From NCBI RefSeq assembly GCF_010389155.1, contig NC_057763.1, forward strand, positions 42,514,645 to 42,578,644: a stretch of DNA of 64,000 nt, read 5' to 3'. Numbering within the stretch: position 1 is the first letter of the stretch; every line of letters starts with the position of its first letter. The DNA comes from Erigeron canadensis (Eukaryota; Streptophyta; Magnoliopsida; Asterales; Asteraceae). Made by a program: the position numbers and the translations under genes. The notes beneath the pieces are model-generated. The model was not told where the DNA came from. It made no database searches and saw nothing but the letters and a program-made list of their open reading frames with translations. Below, in pieces: positions 35,241 to 47,450 of the stretch.

Positions 35241-38200
35241 ATGCCTCGTGAAATAATAACACTGCAAGTAGGACAATGCGGGAACCAGATCGGAATGGAA
35301 TTCTGGAAACAGCTTTGTTTGGAACACGGTATCTCCAAAGACGGTATCCTGGAAGATTTCGCTACTCAGGTTTCCCTCTTTTTACCCCCTTTTACCTATT
35401 ACTCTTATATATATATATATCATCTCTATTTCTCATAATTTTTTTAGGGTTTATTTTATATAAAGTTAATTTAATTCTTACATAGTGTTAGGTCCGTTGA
35501 TATTGGAGGATGACTGATTTTTACATACATTTTTAGAAACTGTGTTTTGCCGATATTATATGTAGAAATGAGTAATGTAAATGGTTTATATTTGGACAGG
35601 AATAACCATGTTTTAATCATTATTATTATTATTTTTTTATGATGATTGTGTTATTGTCTTTATGGGCGATATCCTTTACAGATATATATCTTCTTATTAG
35701 TAAAAGTTGATCAGTACTACATCATACACAATATACAACATTTTGACTATCAAAAGTTTCAATAAGCCCGAAAATAAGTTAAATTCATAGACCCCCTAAA
35801 TCCAATGTGCAGTGATTGCAGTAGCGTCTCCGGACATATAAATATAGTTTCTGGTGTATAAGGAATTGAGAATGTGGTATAACAGTTATAATCGAACCTT
35901 ATATATCTTTTTGTTGCATATCAAATCTGTATCTGGTTTTACCTTGTTCGTTTGCTACATGAATAAATTTCTTAATACAGAATTACATTTCTTAACATGC
36001 TTGATCCTCTGCTTCATTTTTAACATTCTTTGTAAAAATTTGCTTCAGGGCGGTGACAGGAAAGATGTGTTTTTCTATCAAGCTGATGATCAACACTACA
36101 TACCACGAGCATTGCTTATGGATTTGGAGCCCAGAGTCATCAATGGAATCCAAACTGGTGAATACAGAAACCTTTATAATCACGAGAATATTTTTACATC
36201 AAAGGAAGGAGGTGGTGCAGGAAACAATTGGGCTAGTGGATATCACCAGGTTACAAAAAACTACCACTTTCTGTTTCACATGATTTTTCAAATTTGTTCA
36301 AGTAGTGAGTTAGGAATTAGGATAGGCTGGGCCTCATCAAGCTAATTTAAGTTGCACTTGGAACTAGATAATAAAAATCAAATTTGAAAGTATTTGCCGT
36401 ACATAATATCAAACAGATATGTGATTTTGTAGCATGAATCCATCTCTTACCCTGATACTAGATTTGTGTAAAACACTTGAGCTTCTTGGCTGAGTCGGGA
36501 TTTGTTACTTCTACCCAAACCCCAAGTTTTATGGGTGTTTAGTGATTTTGTTAAAGAACAATAATGTTTCTGCAGGGTAAGAGTTTTGAGGAGGATTTAA
36601 TGGACATGATAGACAGAGAGGCAGATGGAAGTGACAGTCTTGAAGGGTTTGTTTTGTGTCATTCCATTGCTGGAGGAACTGGCTCAGGTTTTTACTTTGT
36701 AGCTTCTCATTTTTTAATATCCGTATCTATTTCTCATTCAGCGGGGACATGTATAATTTGTTTGATTGATTTTGTAGGAATGGGTTCATACCTTCTGGAG
36801 ACATTAAATGACCGCTACAGCAAAAAGCTTATTCAGACATACAGTGTTTTTCCTAATCAGAATGAGATTAGCGATGTGGTGGTTCAGCCGTACAACTCCC
36901 TTTTGACTCTCAAACGACTTACACTAAATGCTGATTGTGTTGTCGTTCTTGACAACACTGCACTTAATAGGATTGCCGTGGAACGCCTACATATACAAAA
37001 TCCTTCTGTTTCCCAGACGAACTCTTTAGTTTCGACTGTAATGTCAGCCAGTACAACTACCCTGCGCTACCCTGGGTATATGAACAATGATTTGGTTGGC
37101 CTTCTTGCCTCTTTGATCCCGACACCAAGGTGCCACTTTCTTATGACAGGATATACTCCACTGACAGTAGAGCGCCAGGTCCAATTTCAACATCTATATG
37201 GCCTTCAAGTTATCATTTAGAATAGACTCTCACTTTTTGTCACGTTATATAACACTGTGCAATCTGATGTTCTGCATTCTCTTTTGCAGGCTAATATGAT
37301 TCGCAAAACCACCGTACTGGATGTGATGAGAAGACTTCTTCAGGTAATTAGATTAGATTAGATTAGTATTGTATTTTTATTTTTATGAAACATGTATCGT
37401 TAAATGTCTGACAGGTAAATTTTCTTGCAGTCAAAGAATATTATGGTTTCTTCACATGCTAAGACAAAAGAAGCTAGTCAGGCTAAATATATTTCAATAT
37501 TGAACATTATTCAGGGAGAAGTTGATCCTACTCAGGTGAGTCAGACCTCAAATCCTGCATAGTTCACATACATATTGGTGTGTATCACACACACACGAAC
37601 AGAGGCACAGCATTCCTCAATGTTTATTAAAGTGGCCAAATTCATAGAAACTAGCGTACGACAAACCAGCCTAAAATGTGTACATATCCCCCTTGTACTT
37701 CGTTATCTATTTGAGGTAGCAGAGTAGTATGGCAAATTGGGCTGCATTTACCAACTTTTAGGCTGCATGTACCAACATTTGTGTGGCTCTATGTTGATGT
37801 TGATGTTTATAGTTTAAAAAGGATCTGTTCAAAAGTTAACTTAGTTTTACTGTACTAGAACAATCATTATTTACCAACAGTGTTTTTTTAGGGTTTGTCG
37901 AAACTGTCATTGTCTAGTTCTAAACTCCATATATGGTTTTTCATGTTTCATTGGTGCTTTCATTAGGTTCATGATAGTTTGCAGCGAATACGTGAAAGAA
38001 AGCTTGTGAATTTCATTGAGTGGGGCCCTGCTAGCATTCAGGTATGTCTTATAATGGTTTTTCAGGTATTGCAACCATCATATTTCGTCTATTTATGTAT
38101 TTATTTTTTGGCCTTAATACGAGACAGGTTGCTCTCTCAAGAAAGTCTCCATATGTCCAAACAGCCCACAGGGTGAGTCTTCTATTAATCTTTGCAACAT

Positions 38201-38951
38201 TATAAAATTTGTTTGTTAATGATAGCTGATGAACTTCATGTGCTTGTATACTTTTTAGGTGAGCGGGCTTATGCTAGCAAGTTATACTGGTATCCGACAT
38301 CTGTTCTCCAAATGTTTGAGTCAATATTCTCTCCTAAGGAAGAGACAAGCCTTTCTCGACAAGTACAGGGGCTTTCCGCTGTTTGATGTAAGCTGCCACT
38401 GGTTGTTATCACTATTCGTTCTGCTTAGTTGATTCTATACGAATAATCTATATTGAGTAAAAAATGGTTTCCCTAAAATGATTCTGCTCTCAAGTATTAG
38501 TGCCAAAAAATAAATCGAAGATTTGTGAACATCGACGATGGATTTTTTTATCAGTTATCACTTATGAGTACACTGCACTATACATTTCTAACATTTATAT
38601 CTTGCATGTGAACAGAATGGTGATTTAAACATTTGCTGTATTCAAATTCACATATGATTCATGAGATATTCTTAAGTATATCAACTTTGCTTATTGTGAA
38701 CCTTGTACAGGATAATGATCTTTCGGAATTTGACGAGTCCAGGGACATAATTGAAAGTTTGGTTGATGAATATAAGGCATGCGAATCTCCTGATTATATA
38801 AAATGGGGAATGGAGGTATGCTCTAATCATTCAACTCCATGGATTCTGTAATTATTTGCTAACAAGATCATCTGTTCTTCAGGATCCTGATCACGTCCTA
38901 ACAGGGGAAGGAAGTGCCACTGGGACAGTGGATCCTAGGGTAGCAATGTAA
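35241..38951 (+). CDS. TUBG: Gamma-tubulin, 11 exons, 474 aa
   Basis: Gamma-tubulin is the core of the gamma-tubulin ring complex that nucleates microtubules at the plant cell cortex, nuclear envelope and spindle. Exons keep frame: 35241-35369, 36049-36249, 36576-36687, 36778-37178, 37290-37343, 37431-37535, 37967-38041, 38128-38172, 38259-38387, 38711-38815 and 38883-38951, giving exactly 474 aa, the usual plant length. It starts [18 protein letters not shown]. The tubulin signature GGTGSG is split by the intron after exon 3. [27 protein letters not shown] and [14 protein letters not shown] are near-identical to known gamma-tubulins as I recall them. The C-terminus ends DPRVAM. All introns are GT-AG. 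One segment, [13 protein letters not shown], departs from the YVSDHG I remember in other plants. The gene looks intact. Confidence 0.97.
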
Positions 38952-41176
38952 ACAGGCCAAGTACGTTTCTAATATCTTAACTATCCAAACATACAATGCT
39001 GTTAACTTTAAATATCTTGCTTGTCCTGCCAAGCTAATTTTTCTTCTTAGATACCAGTTCTTCCTGTATCATCACTAGACGTCTTTGCTATAGAAATTCA
39101 TATGTAATATTGGTTTTGGAAGTTTAGTTGCTTAGTTAATCTGGTAGCTGCTCTTTAATGGCTGCATTGCTATCAACTTTTGTAATGTTAGGTTCCTGGT
39201 TTTTTGATCAATGTTAAAGTTTTTTTGTCTATATTAAATCTGATCGATATTAGAATAGAAGAAATACTTGGAACAGATGTGCTTGCTGCAAAAGTGCAAA
39301 GTGATATTTCTCTTGTAAGTTGTAACAACCATTGTGTATTATATTGAGTCATATAAAGCTATACTAGGTTTTGATTACCAATTTAATTTATTTAACTGTT
39401 AAAATTTAAGTAATTAAAAAAAATACATCTAGCAATTTTATCTCAAGATGATATTTAGAGAATATTAAGATAAGTGGTGTGAGAATTATCCGGATAACAA
39501 CCTTATCTGGGCCTTTGACAGAAACCATGCATTAACTAGGCCTTCTATAATTGGAATATGAGAATGATGGGTTAGTACAATTATCATGATTCGGCCTTTT
39601 GCGACCAAGGAACACCAAAATTTGCAGACTATTCATGTTCATTATGTTCTATGACATTACTAAATTGCAAATGATCATGAGAGTATCTGATGATGCATGT
39701 AGAGTGATGAATGTATAACTCTACATGCATCTACGTGTTTTGTTGCTCCAGACATGTCAGTCTCTAACAGCTAAATATCTTCACTCTCCCGTTCTGTACA
39801 GGTATGCGCTGATTATGTAGAAAAGGGTGTGCGCAAGAATGGTTTTTGGTTTTCTGGTTTGCATGGCTGTGTGGTGTGTTTCTTGATTCATGAGGAAATA
39901 GGGAATATTGTTTAATCGGTTATGTTTAATATTAGACACTCTGATTATTTTGCTGATTAGTGAAATCGTTTTAATCTTCTTGCATAACTCCGAGGAAATG
40001 TTTAGCATCACCCAGGCTGTATGAACCTCAGTGGTGGGATTCTAATCTGATGAAATAGCATGTGGGCATGATTATATATATAAATATATAAGTTTATTTG
40101 TTATTTATCTGGATTTGATGAGAGGAAATACTTGAATCTTTATGTCATTATGTGTTGAAAATATTAAATATCTAACTAGTTTAATAGAATGTTTGGCAAT
40201 TATCCAAATACATACAATAAATCAATACCCCCTGATTATGACATTGTGAAAGAATTTTAGTTACTTTACATTATATCTATTTTGTTGCTGCATCTATTAA
40301 TAGAATTTGTCACTTGGACACACACTTGTTTGTAACTTGACCTAGCATAACATCGTTCCAATTTATCTAAAAGTAGGATCTTATTAAGACAGACTGATTC
40401 GATACACATACCACATCTTTTGCCCTCCTTGAGACTTCACCATGTCAATCATGATTTAAAGACCGTTATTTTGATTTTGATTGCATAAAAACCAGTTTAA
40501 ACTGTACGGATGGTCCGTGCAGTTTACAACACGATAATATGGTTCTGTCCCAACTTTGAAGTATTACATTGTTGTTCCTGCTTTTCGAATTTATCATGGT
40601 TTTTTTCTTTGAAATGGAAGCTGTTACCCTCGCATACGAGGATAAACTAGTCATTTTGCACATATTTGAACATGGATGATTCCTATCTTTGAAAACCATC
40701 CTTGTTGGTCAACAAAATTTCAACTGGATAGCTTGACACCGGTTTCATTGGTCGGGGATCAGCATTGCTGAATTTGTGGGTCCTTAACGTGCTGGAGTTG
40801 GTAAGGGGTTGGGTACGAGCCCATGTGAGTGAGGGTTAGGGTCAGGCTCAAAGTCAGGACCGGTGGGTCCTTTTCTGTTAGTGGTTTCAAAATGTACAAG
40901 ACTGTTATGCACATGTTACTCATGTGCCATTGTCCTTTGGTCCTTTGGCATCACCCATATATCGTCAACTTGTTCTTTGTTTGGTAAATCAAAAACAAAA
41001 ATGATTATAAAAAAAGTATACCCATAAATTAAGTGCTGATAATTGATAAATGGTTAATCAACGGTTTAGTTTAAGAAACAAAAGATAAGTTGAATTCATA
41101 TTCCAGCTTTAGATACTTAGGGATAAAAAACCTGTAAACTTGATCTAAATTTATTGGTAAACTTAGATGTTTGATC
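38952..41176. other. Gamma-tubulin 3' flank and spacer
   Basis: No further coding exon was recognised. The stop is followed by ordinary AT-rich sequence; an acceptor-like CTGTACAG near 39802 could belong to a 3'UTR intron, but this is speculative. The rest, to 41176, shows no gene. Confidence 0.4.
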
Positions 41177-41515
41177 CTTAGACCATTTGTAAAGGTAAGT
41201 GAAGGGTAAAAGTGAAAATGGTGAATGGTTAAGGGGTGTAAGTGAAAGGAACAAGGTGATTTTGATCACCTAGGTAAAAAGACAAAACGTGGGGTATTTT
41301 TTTATTTATATACATTTTTTCTTGTTTTCTTTTATTTTAATTGGATATAGAGTGAAAGATTGTTAGGTATTGTGTTTTTAATTAAATAATAGTGGGGACC
41401 AAATGATAAGTGAATGGTTAAGGGGAAAAATAGAAGGGGAAAGAAATGAGAAGGTGATGTTGATGTAGCAGAAAAAAGTGTAGGTGAAAGAATGAACGGT
41501 TACGAATAATCTTAG
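41177..41515. mobile_element. Candidate MITE
   Basis: Imperfect 16-bp terminal inverted repeats: CTTAGACCATTTGTAA on the left and TTACGAATAATCTTAG on the right (12 of 16 match after reverse complement). Inner sequence has repeated GTGAATGGTTAAGGGG in direct orientation (near 41220 and 41411). No certain target duplication. Confidence 0.4.
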
Positions 41516-42902
41516 AAACGTTTTTCACATATAATGTTAATAAAACATTTTTCACAACTTGACATGACACACATCTTTTGTGCAAGTGTCATTTTGATTT
41601 TTGATCTGTCTAAAGCAAATCGTCTTGTATTCTCTCTTAGGGTGGACGGAGTGGAACTGACACCAATTAGGTACCGGTCCGGTACCGGGGGTAACACTGC
41701 CCCGTGATACCGGTACCGGTTGGGTGGGGAGTGAGGCAGGGAGGACCGTCCCTAGGTTTATCTCCACCTTCTTGACCGTTACCAATCATTGATTAAAAAA
41801 TAAAAACCTTATTTTCTTGCCCCCACTTCTTTCTTCTTCCGTTTTCTTTCCCCCTGCGTGTTCTGTTTTTTTTCTTTGTTTTTTTTTCTGTTGCTGCTGC
41901 CATTGTTTATGGTGATGGTGGTTGAAGGGAAAAAGAGATACAGTGTATATATATATATATATATATAATATGTTATATAGAAGTAGATGAATGAAATCAT
42001 GAATGAATCTGAATACGTGATATGTTAGTTGTGAGAAAGAGTTAGAAATTTAGAATAAAAGGAGAGGAGTAAATAAAAGGAAGTGACAGAGAAGATAAGG
42101 TAAGCAGTGGATGACAGATGATTTTTTTTAGTTAAAAACACACATTTTTTTAATTCTATTTTCTTTTTATATTTTTATCATGTTGACTGAAAATTATATA
42201 TGCCTGCTAGCACACCTTTAGTTTTTGTAATAATTATATATTATCATCATATTTAGTTTTATTTTTGTTAAATGAAAAAATAGTTTTTATTTGAAAAAAA
42301 ATAAAAACAATTCGATCACTAGTTTATTTATGTATTGTGTTGTCGTTTCATTTAATATTGTAGTTTGGTGTTTTAATTTTGTGTTATTTAATATTATATT
42401 AGTTTTAAATTATTAAATAAAATGTTTTAGTTTTAAAAATAAATAGAAATTAAATTAAATAGGAAAGGGTGGGGAGGGGTGGCGAGGTGCTCCTAGCAAA
42501 AGGGGAGAGGAGGGGAGAAGAATAAAAATCGGGGAGAAGAGGGGAGGAGTGGGGAAGCTCTCCCCCCACCATCAAAATGTAATTTAATTGTGATGTTTTT
42601 AAAAGATCAAAACATGTTTAAGCAATTTAAAACATTTTGTATTTCATCATTTACTTAATTGTTTCTAGTTCATCATTTACTTAATTGATATTCACTTTAT
42701 TATTTCAATTATTTTCAAAGTTAAATGTTTGGAAAAGGGCATTTGACACTAAAAAGAGTGAAAGACACATATTTTTGGGAGGAAGGCTGGAACTTATTAT
42801 CTTCACAACAATTGGTGCTATGTCTTCAGCAAACAAACAAAAAAAAAAGCCTTTTAGTTTTCCAATCCTTTAAACTTTGCAGTAGGCAGTAAACATTAAG
42901 TA
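41516..42902. other. Repeat-like spacer with GC-rich and purine-rich tracts
   Basis: Near 41670-41730 there are repeated GGTACCGG/CCGGTACC words, at 41948-41970 an (AT)n tract, and at 42466-42560 a purine-rich tract (GGGGAGGAGTGGGG). The composition suggests a decayed transposon. No gene. Confidence 0.35.
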
Positions 42903-42910
42903 GTTTTTGT

Positions 42911-43730
42911 TAGGGGTGTAAGAAATGAATTGGAAAACCGAAAAACCGGTCCGAACCGCGTGATCCGAAACGGAAAAGCCCGAAACCGAAAAAACCGAAA
43001 CCCGAAAAAACCGAAAACATAAAACCGAAGTGTAACGGTTCGGTTACGGTTTTCAATATTCTTTACCCGCGGTTAACCGAACCGAATTTTGAGATATACC
43101 TACATATAATCATATATATGTATATTTACACATATATGTATTCCATAAATATATCATTTACATATCTCTTTAGCTAAATTTTTGTATTTGTTGTCTAAGA
43201 TATTAACAATTTTACTAACTTTCTTTCACAATCTATAATTAATTTTGAATATTATAAGTAATTTTCTTATATATATACTCTTTGTAAGAAAAGTTGTTAA
43301 CTTTGTTTAAGATATTTATCAAAAACATTAGTAATACTATATAAAAGACATTTTAAGTAGTAAATCATGATACTCTTAGATAGAAACTTGCATTGTATAA
43401 ATAAAACGTTAGAAAAAAGTAATTCACAATTAGATAAAATGTATATTTATTTATAAAACAAAATATTAATGTAGTTAAATAACTATTATATATAAAAAAA
43501 AATTAATTAATGCAATGTAAATTGACTATGGTAATTAAAACTTAAACTTTATACTAGCATAACTTTAATAAATGGTTAACCGAAAATAAAACCGAAATTA
43601 ACCGACTTTTTTGGGTAACCGATTTTCGGGTAACCGAATTTAACGGTTCAAAGTTTCTAACTAACCGAACCGAAACCTGAAAAACGGTTTGAAATTTCTA
43701 GCTAACCGAACCGAACCGTTTACAACCCTA
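42911..43730. mobile_element. hAT-type non-autonomous element, 820 bp
   Basis: Ends TAGGGGTGTAAG and TTTACAACCCTA are inverted repeats (TAGGGNTGTAA). It is flanked by perfect 8-bp duplications GTTTTTGT (42903-42910 and 43731-43738), the hAT length. Both subterminal regions carry many AACCGAA/CCGAACCG words in opposite orientations, giving foldback potential. The centre is AT-rich and non-coding. Confidence 0.85.
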
Positions 43731-44121
43731 GTTTTTGTATAAAATATAATTTCTTATTTTCAATGTAAATTTACCTTCTAATTAGAAAGGTAAAGGTACA
43801 ATTTAATCAATAAAATCTGATCAAAGAATTTATCAATTAGACTAAATACCTATGAAAAAAAAGAGAAATGATAAGTTTTTTTAAAATAATAGCCCAAAAA
43901 TCCTATAAAGATTTATGAAAAAGTTAAAGAATAAGATTAGGAAAAAAAATTATTAAATTACACATGTCACCATCTAATAATTTTAAGAAGATATTTAGAC
44001 TAAATTTTAAGATGATAAGTTATTTTATTAAATCTGTTTTTCATATTTCTGTGGCAAATATTTTGACCCGTCAATAAGTATCCGTTGGTATTCGGATAGT
44101 CCAGATTTGAGGACCCTGTGT

Positions 44122-44135
44122 GTCCATATATAAAC
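44122..44135 (+). promoter_or_regulatory. TATA box of the arabinogalactan peptide gene
   Basis: CCATATATAAACAAAC lies about 190 nt before the ATG. The leader has long CACA and CTCTCTC tracts (44165-44240), typical of plant 5'UTRs. Confidence 0.6.
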
Positions 44136-44314
44136 AAACAAACAGTCTCCACAGTCCTTGAGAAAGAAACACACACATAAAACCAAAACAAACACACACA
44201 TATAGTATTACTTTAGTTTCGTGTGTCTCTCTCTCCTCCTCTGATTGATTTCTAGAGGTAGAGAAGGAAATTGGTCTAACTGCATTCCCTTCTTCATTCA
44301 CACATTAATTAATT

Positions 44315-45269
44315 ATGGCAGCGTTGAGGGGTGCTGTTGTGACTGCTTTAGCAGTGATGCTGATGATCTCTGCTGCTGTTACTGCTGTTGATGCTCAATC
44401 CTTCCCACCTGCCCCTGCCCCTGCCCCCGCCCCTTCTAGCGATGGTATCTATAATCTATTATCCAAACTAACATTTGATTGTTTTTTCTTCCTTTCCAAC
44501 AAACTAATTTATTTGCTATAAGTTTGGATGATATCTACAAACAAACAAACAATAAAATAAATTGCTCGCATTGTATCATAAAGAAACAAAAATTAAAATT
44601 TAATTTATTCAACAACATATACTGTGGGATACCTTACCATGTTATCAAGATTCAACACCCTTTTTGGCAATCTTCATTGTTGCATTTCCTTTACAAAGAA
44701 TCAGCAATAAAGTTTTTGTCTTTGCTAATTTTGAACAGTTTCTTGAAAAATTGACTACACTTGTTGTTATACACTGCCACATTTTCTGTATACATGTTAT
44801 AAGAGATCATATACTTACAATAACAAAATATGTAAAGTCAATTGTGTTCTAATAAATTTGCTCTAAATGTTTTGCATCTAGAATAAGCTTGTCACGATTA
44901 ATGTTTATTATTATATCTTTTTCGGGCGATGGGATGTTAGGCCTTAAGAAAGCAACAACCTTTATATGGAAAATTGATTTGTTAGGGCATAAGAGAGAAT
45001 CAATGTTTATATAGAAAGAACTACATTTAATCACACACACAAGCACATGTAACGAGCACACCCTATTGCTGAACTTTTGTAGGTTATTGGCTTATTGCTA
45101 CCGAGTACTTTTTAAAGCACTTAAAAAGTTGGATATGGTGAGTAATTTTTTGAGTTAAACTGCAGGAACTTCAATTGACCAGGGCATTGCTTATGCATTG
45201 ATGATTGGCGCGTTACTTCTAACTTACCTCATCCATCCGTTGGATGCCTTTCCATTTGGCCTCTTTTGA
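44315..45269 (+). CDS. Arabinogalactan peptide, GPI-anchored (AGP16/20-like), 77 aa
   Basis: A cell-surface proteoglycan precursor. Two exons, 44315-44444 and 45166-45269, join in frame through a split Gly codon (G|GA). Residues 1-28 (starting MAALRGAVVTALAVMLM, ending VDA) form a signal peptide. The mature part is tiny: QSFPPAPAPAPAPSSDG, with Ala-Pro repeats that are usually hydroxylated and glycosylated. It is followed by TSIDQGIAYALMIGALLLTY, a hydrophobic C-terminal signal for GPI-anchor addition, probably near Ser-Ser-Asp-Gly. The TSIDQGIAY and YLIHPLDA words match the AGP16/20 group as I recall it. The tail after the hydrophobic block (HPLDAFPFGLF) is longer than in many AG-peptides. 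Exon 2 and its 3' flank have a broken copy downstream at 46140-47115. Confidence 0.9.
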
Positions 45270-45937
45270 AAAAAGTTCGGTACTTACTTATGTAGTAGAT
45301 TAATAGGTGGCTATGATATTAGTTAGCATTGTTGTCATGGTGACATGGTTGTATTATGGATGATTATTGTGCTCCCTGAGAAGCATTAATAGACCTACTT
45401 TGTTATCTAATTTTCATTTGTATCAAGTTAGGCACTCAGTTGCCTTTGTCCTTGAACGTTTATGCGGATGTTTCTTAATCGGTTGATCATGCCTGTACCA
45501 GTCCAAGGAACAGATCAAGTTTGTGTTTGGATGTTTTTAGTTAATTCTTAATAAATGGATCTGTAATATTTGGTGAATGTGAATCTTTTCTACTATGACT
45601 TTCTCATCCTATGGAGGTCAAAATGATTTAATTTAAACTGAGTGTAAAAATTAGTCCAAATTCATTAACTTGATACAGAGTTTCTTGCTTGTACTATTTT
45701 TACTGAATCGAACCAACCTAAGAATCCACCTAATCTGGTGGATCAGAAGAGATGGATTCTGTAGGGGAGGTGGGTTTCTTCACAACTCCAATTATCATCA
45801 CCAGTCAATATTAACTTGATTAACAGTACCAAACATATATCAGATATCAACAACTTTTTGTCATCATAAAGAATAAATGAATCATGTTATATACTATGCT
45901 ACTGTTACAATCATGAAGGAATCCCAACACCCCTCTG

Positions 45938-46140
45938 CCCCAGTCTTTGATGATCCCACCTCCCCAGTCTTTGATGATGACCCACTTAAATTTCTGAAAT
46001 AATATTGTTTAACCTGATGGGGGAGACACATACACTGCCATATCATCAGTTTATATGTTACTGGGGGAGTCATATACATATGATAGAGATATTAGTTTAC
46101 ATGTTATAGAAGTGATCAGATACATACAATAGAAATATTT
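45938..46140. repeat. Short degenerate tandem repeats between the duplicates
   Basis: CCCAGTCTTTGATGAT occurs twice near 45940 and 45964. A unit of about 46 bp containing ATACA(C/T)A, AT(A/C)AT and AGTTTA(T/C)ATGTTA recurs near 46025-46140. Confidence 0.5.
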
Positions 46141-46240
46141 GGAATAAGCTTGATGCATACAATGAGACATTCTTTTGCATTTAGAAGAGCCGTTGATGTG
46201 ATTAATGTAGTTAGGCCATAATACAGTAGGATATAGTATT

Positions 46241-46650
46241 TAATTCTTTTGTCTTACGGAGTTAGGAGGCCATATGAGAGCAGCAATCTTTATATGGAAA
46301 GTAAATGACTTCATTTAAGGGCACACACAAGCACAAGTATTAAGCACAACCTATTGGCGAACTTTGTAGGTTTTCGGTACTAGTTTTTAAAGTACCTAAA
46401 ATTTAGATAGGGTGACTGACTACAATGCTCGTCCATCGGTTGGATGCCTTTCCATGTGGTCTGTTTTGAAGGAGTTCCCTATTTACATAGTGAAGTAATA
46501 GGTGCCTTTGATATCAATTAGCATTATTTTGCTCCCTGAGAAGCATCAAAAGACCTACTATGTTATCTAATGAGGCAATGCAGTTGCATCTGTCCGGTAT
46601 ACTTGTGCACATGGATACTTTTTGTTTAATCAGCTAATCAGGCTTGTACA
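46241..46650 (+). pseudogene. Broken second copy of AG-peptide exon 2 and 3'UTR
   Basis: The words GTCCATCGGTTGGATGCC and CCATGTGGTCTGTTTTGA match the last codons and stop of the gene at 45226-45269. The intron acceptor and the TSIDQGIAYALM coding part are deleted: the copy goes from GATAGGGTGACTGACTACAA straight to the end of the exon. No first exon accompanies it. It cannot encode a working peptide. Confidence 0.65.
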
Positions 46651-46651
46651 A

Positions 46652-46830
46652 AAGAAGAGGTCTGAACAATTAGACATCCAACCCATAATCCACCAAATTG
46701 CAAGAGCAAAGCTCTAGCAACTGAGCTATATCCCCCCGGAGCCAAGTGGATCATGCATAAGTTAGATGCTCTTTTTTGGTGCAATCATGCCACCTGGCCC
46801 GGGAAGTAGATTATCACCCCTGGCCCCACG
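46652..46830 (-). other. Nuclear plastid-DNA insertion: trnI-trnA spacer, trnA-UGC 5' exon and intron start
   Basis: On the minus strand the piece reads ATGCATGATCCACTTGGCTC, then GGGGGATATAGCTCAGTTG, CTAGAGCTTTGCTCTTGCAA, and then GGGTTGGATGTCTAATTGTT. This is the order of the plastid inverted-repeat spacer, the 5' exon of trnA-UGC and the first bases of its group II intron as I recall them, with several substitutions. The surest part is 46661-46765; the match further right, toward the trnI end, is weaker. It interrupts the second copy of the duplicated segment. It is not a working tRNA, because the 3' exon is missing. Confidence 0.72.
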
Positions 46831-47115
46831 GTCCAAGCAACTGTATGAGTTTCAATAAGCATGTTTTTGATTGTGTTTGCAAACTAAAAATCTGGACAAA
46901 TGGATCTGTAATATCTTGCAAAATGATTCTGCTATTATTTTCCGGTCTTTTATTGGTCACATCGAATTGATATGAATTGGCCATAAAAGTTAGTCGGAAT
47001 GATAAACTCGATGTAGATTTCCCACACTCGTACTATTTTTACAGCACTTAACCAACACAATAGTAAAATTGAACTAGAGAGGTATCTCATGAATCAAAAG
47101 AGTTGGAATGCGAAG

Positions 47116-47450
47116 GGGCGGGCCATTCTTCAATGGTCGAGTTATATTTCATCAAATGTCTACAGATTTGTGTCATTAACAAGAATGATATTGGACCTTT
47201 ATTTATTTCATCTATAAAATAGAATTGATATATTTTAGATGATTGCTCATCATGGGTTTTACATTAAATCTAATGTCTATGGTATGATTAACCATGAATC
47301 AAACTAAAGAATTGCAGGTTGGCATCGCAGTTCAACATAATTGTTACATTTCCTATGCCAGTAAGCTTGGCAATATTATGCAATTTTAATGGGGAATCAT
47401 AGTCTTCAAAAATAATGAAGATCATAATGTTCTAGTTTGCACTCGGGTGT
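47116..47450. other. Spacer and 3'UTR of the MTM1-like gene
   Basis: No further gene was recognised between the duplicated segment and the carrier stop codon at 47451. Confidence 0.5.

Larger units (their letters stand above)
44880..47115. repeat. Partial tandem duplication of the AG-peptide 3' region
   Basis: 44880-45750 and 46140-47115 align in the same orientation with many differences. Shared landmarks: AGCTT near 44885/46147, CCTTTATATGG near 44959/46287, TTGGATGCCTTTCCAT near 45240/46440, CTCCCTGAGAAGCAT near 45371/46532, AATGGATCTGTAAT near 45553/46898 and GTACTATTTTTAC near 45691/47029. The offset shifts from about 1325 to 1200 across a deletion of exon 2 sequence, then to about 1340 across the plastid insertion. 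Confidence 0.75.

Noticed and set aside
45894..46140. Short direct repeats considered as a CRISPR-like array
   Set aside because: Plant nuclear context, degenerate units, no regular spacers and no cas genes.
46698..46737. tRNA-Ala-like half (minus strand GGGGATATAGCTCAGTTG)
   Set aside because: Only the 5' exon of plastid trnA-UGC is present, with substitutions and intron sequence after it; it cannot fold into a complete tRNA, so it was annotated as plastid-derived DNA.
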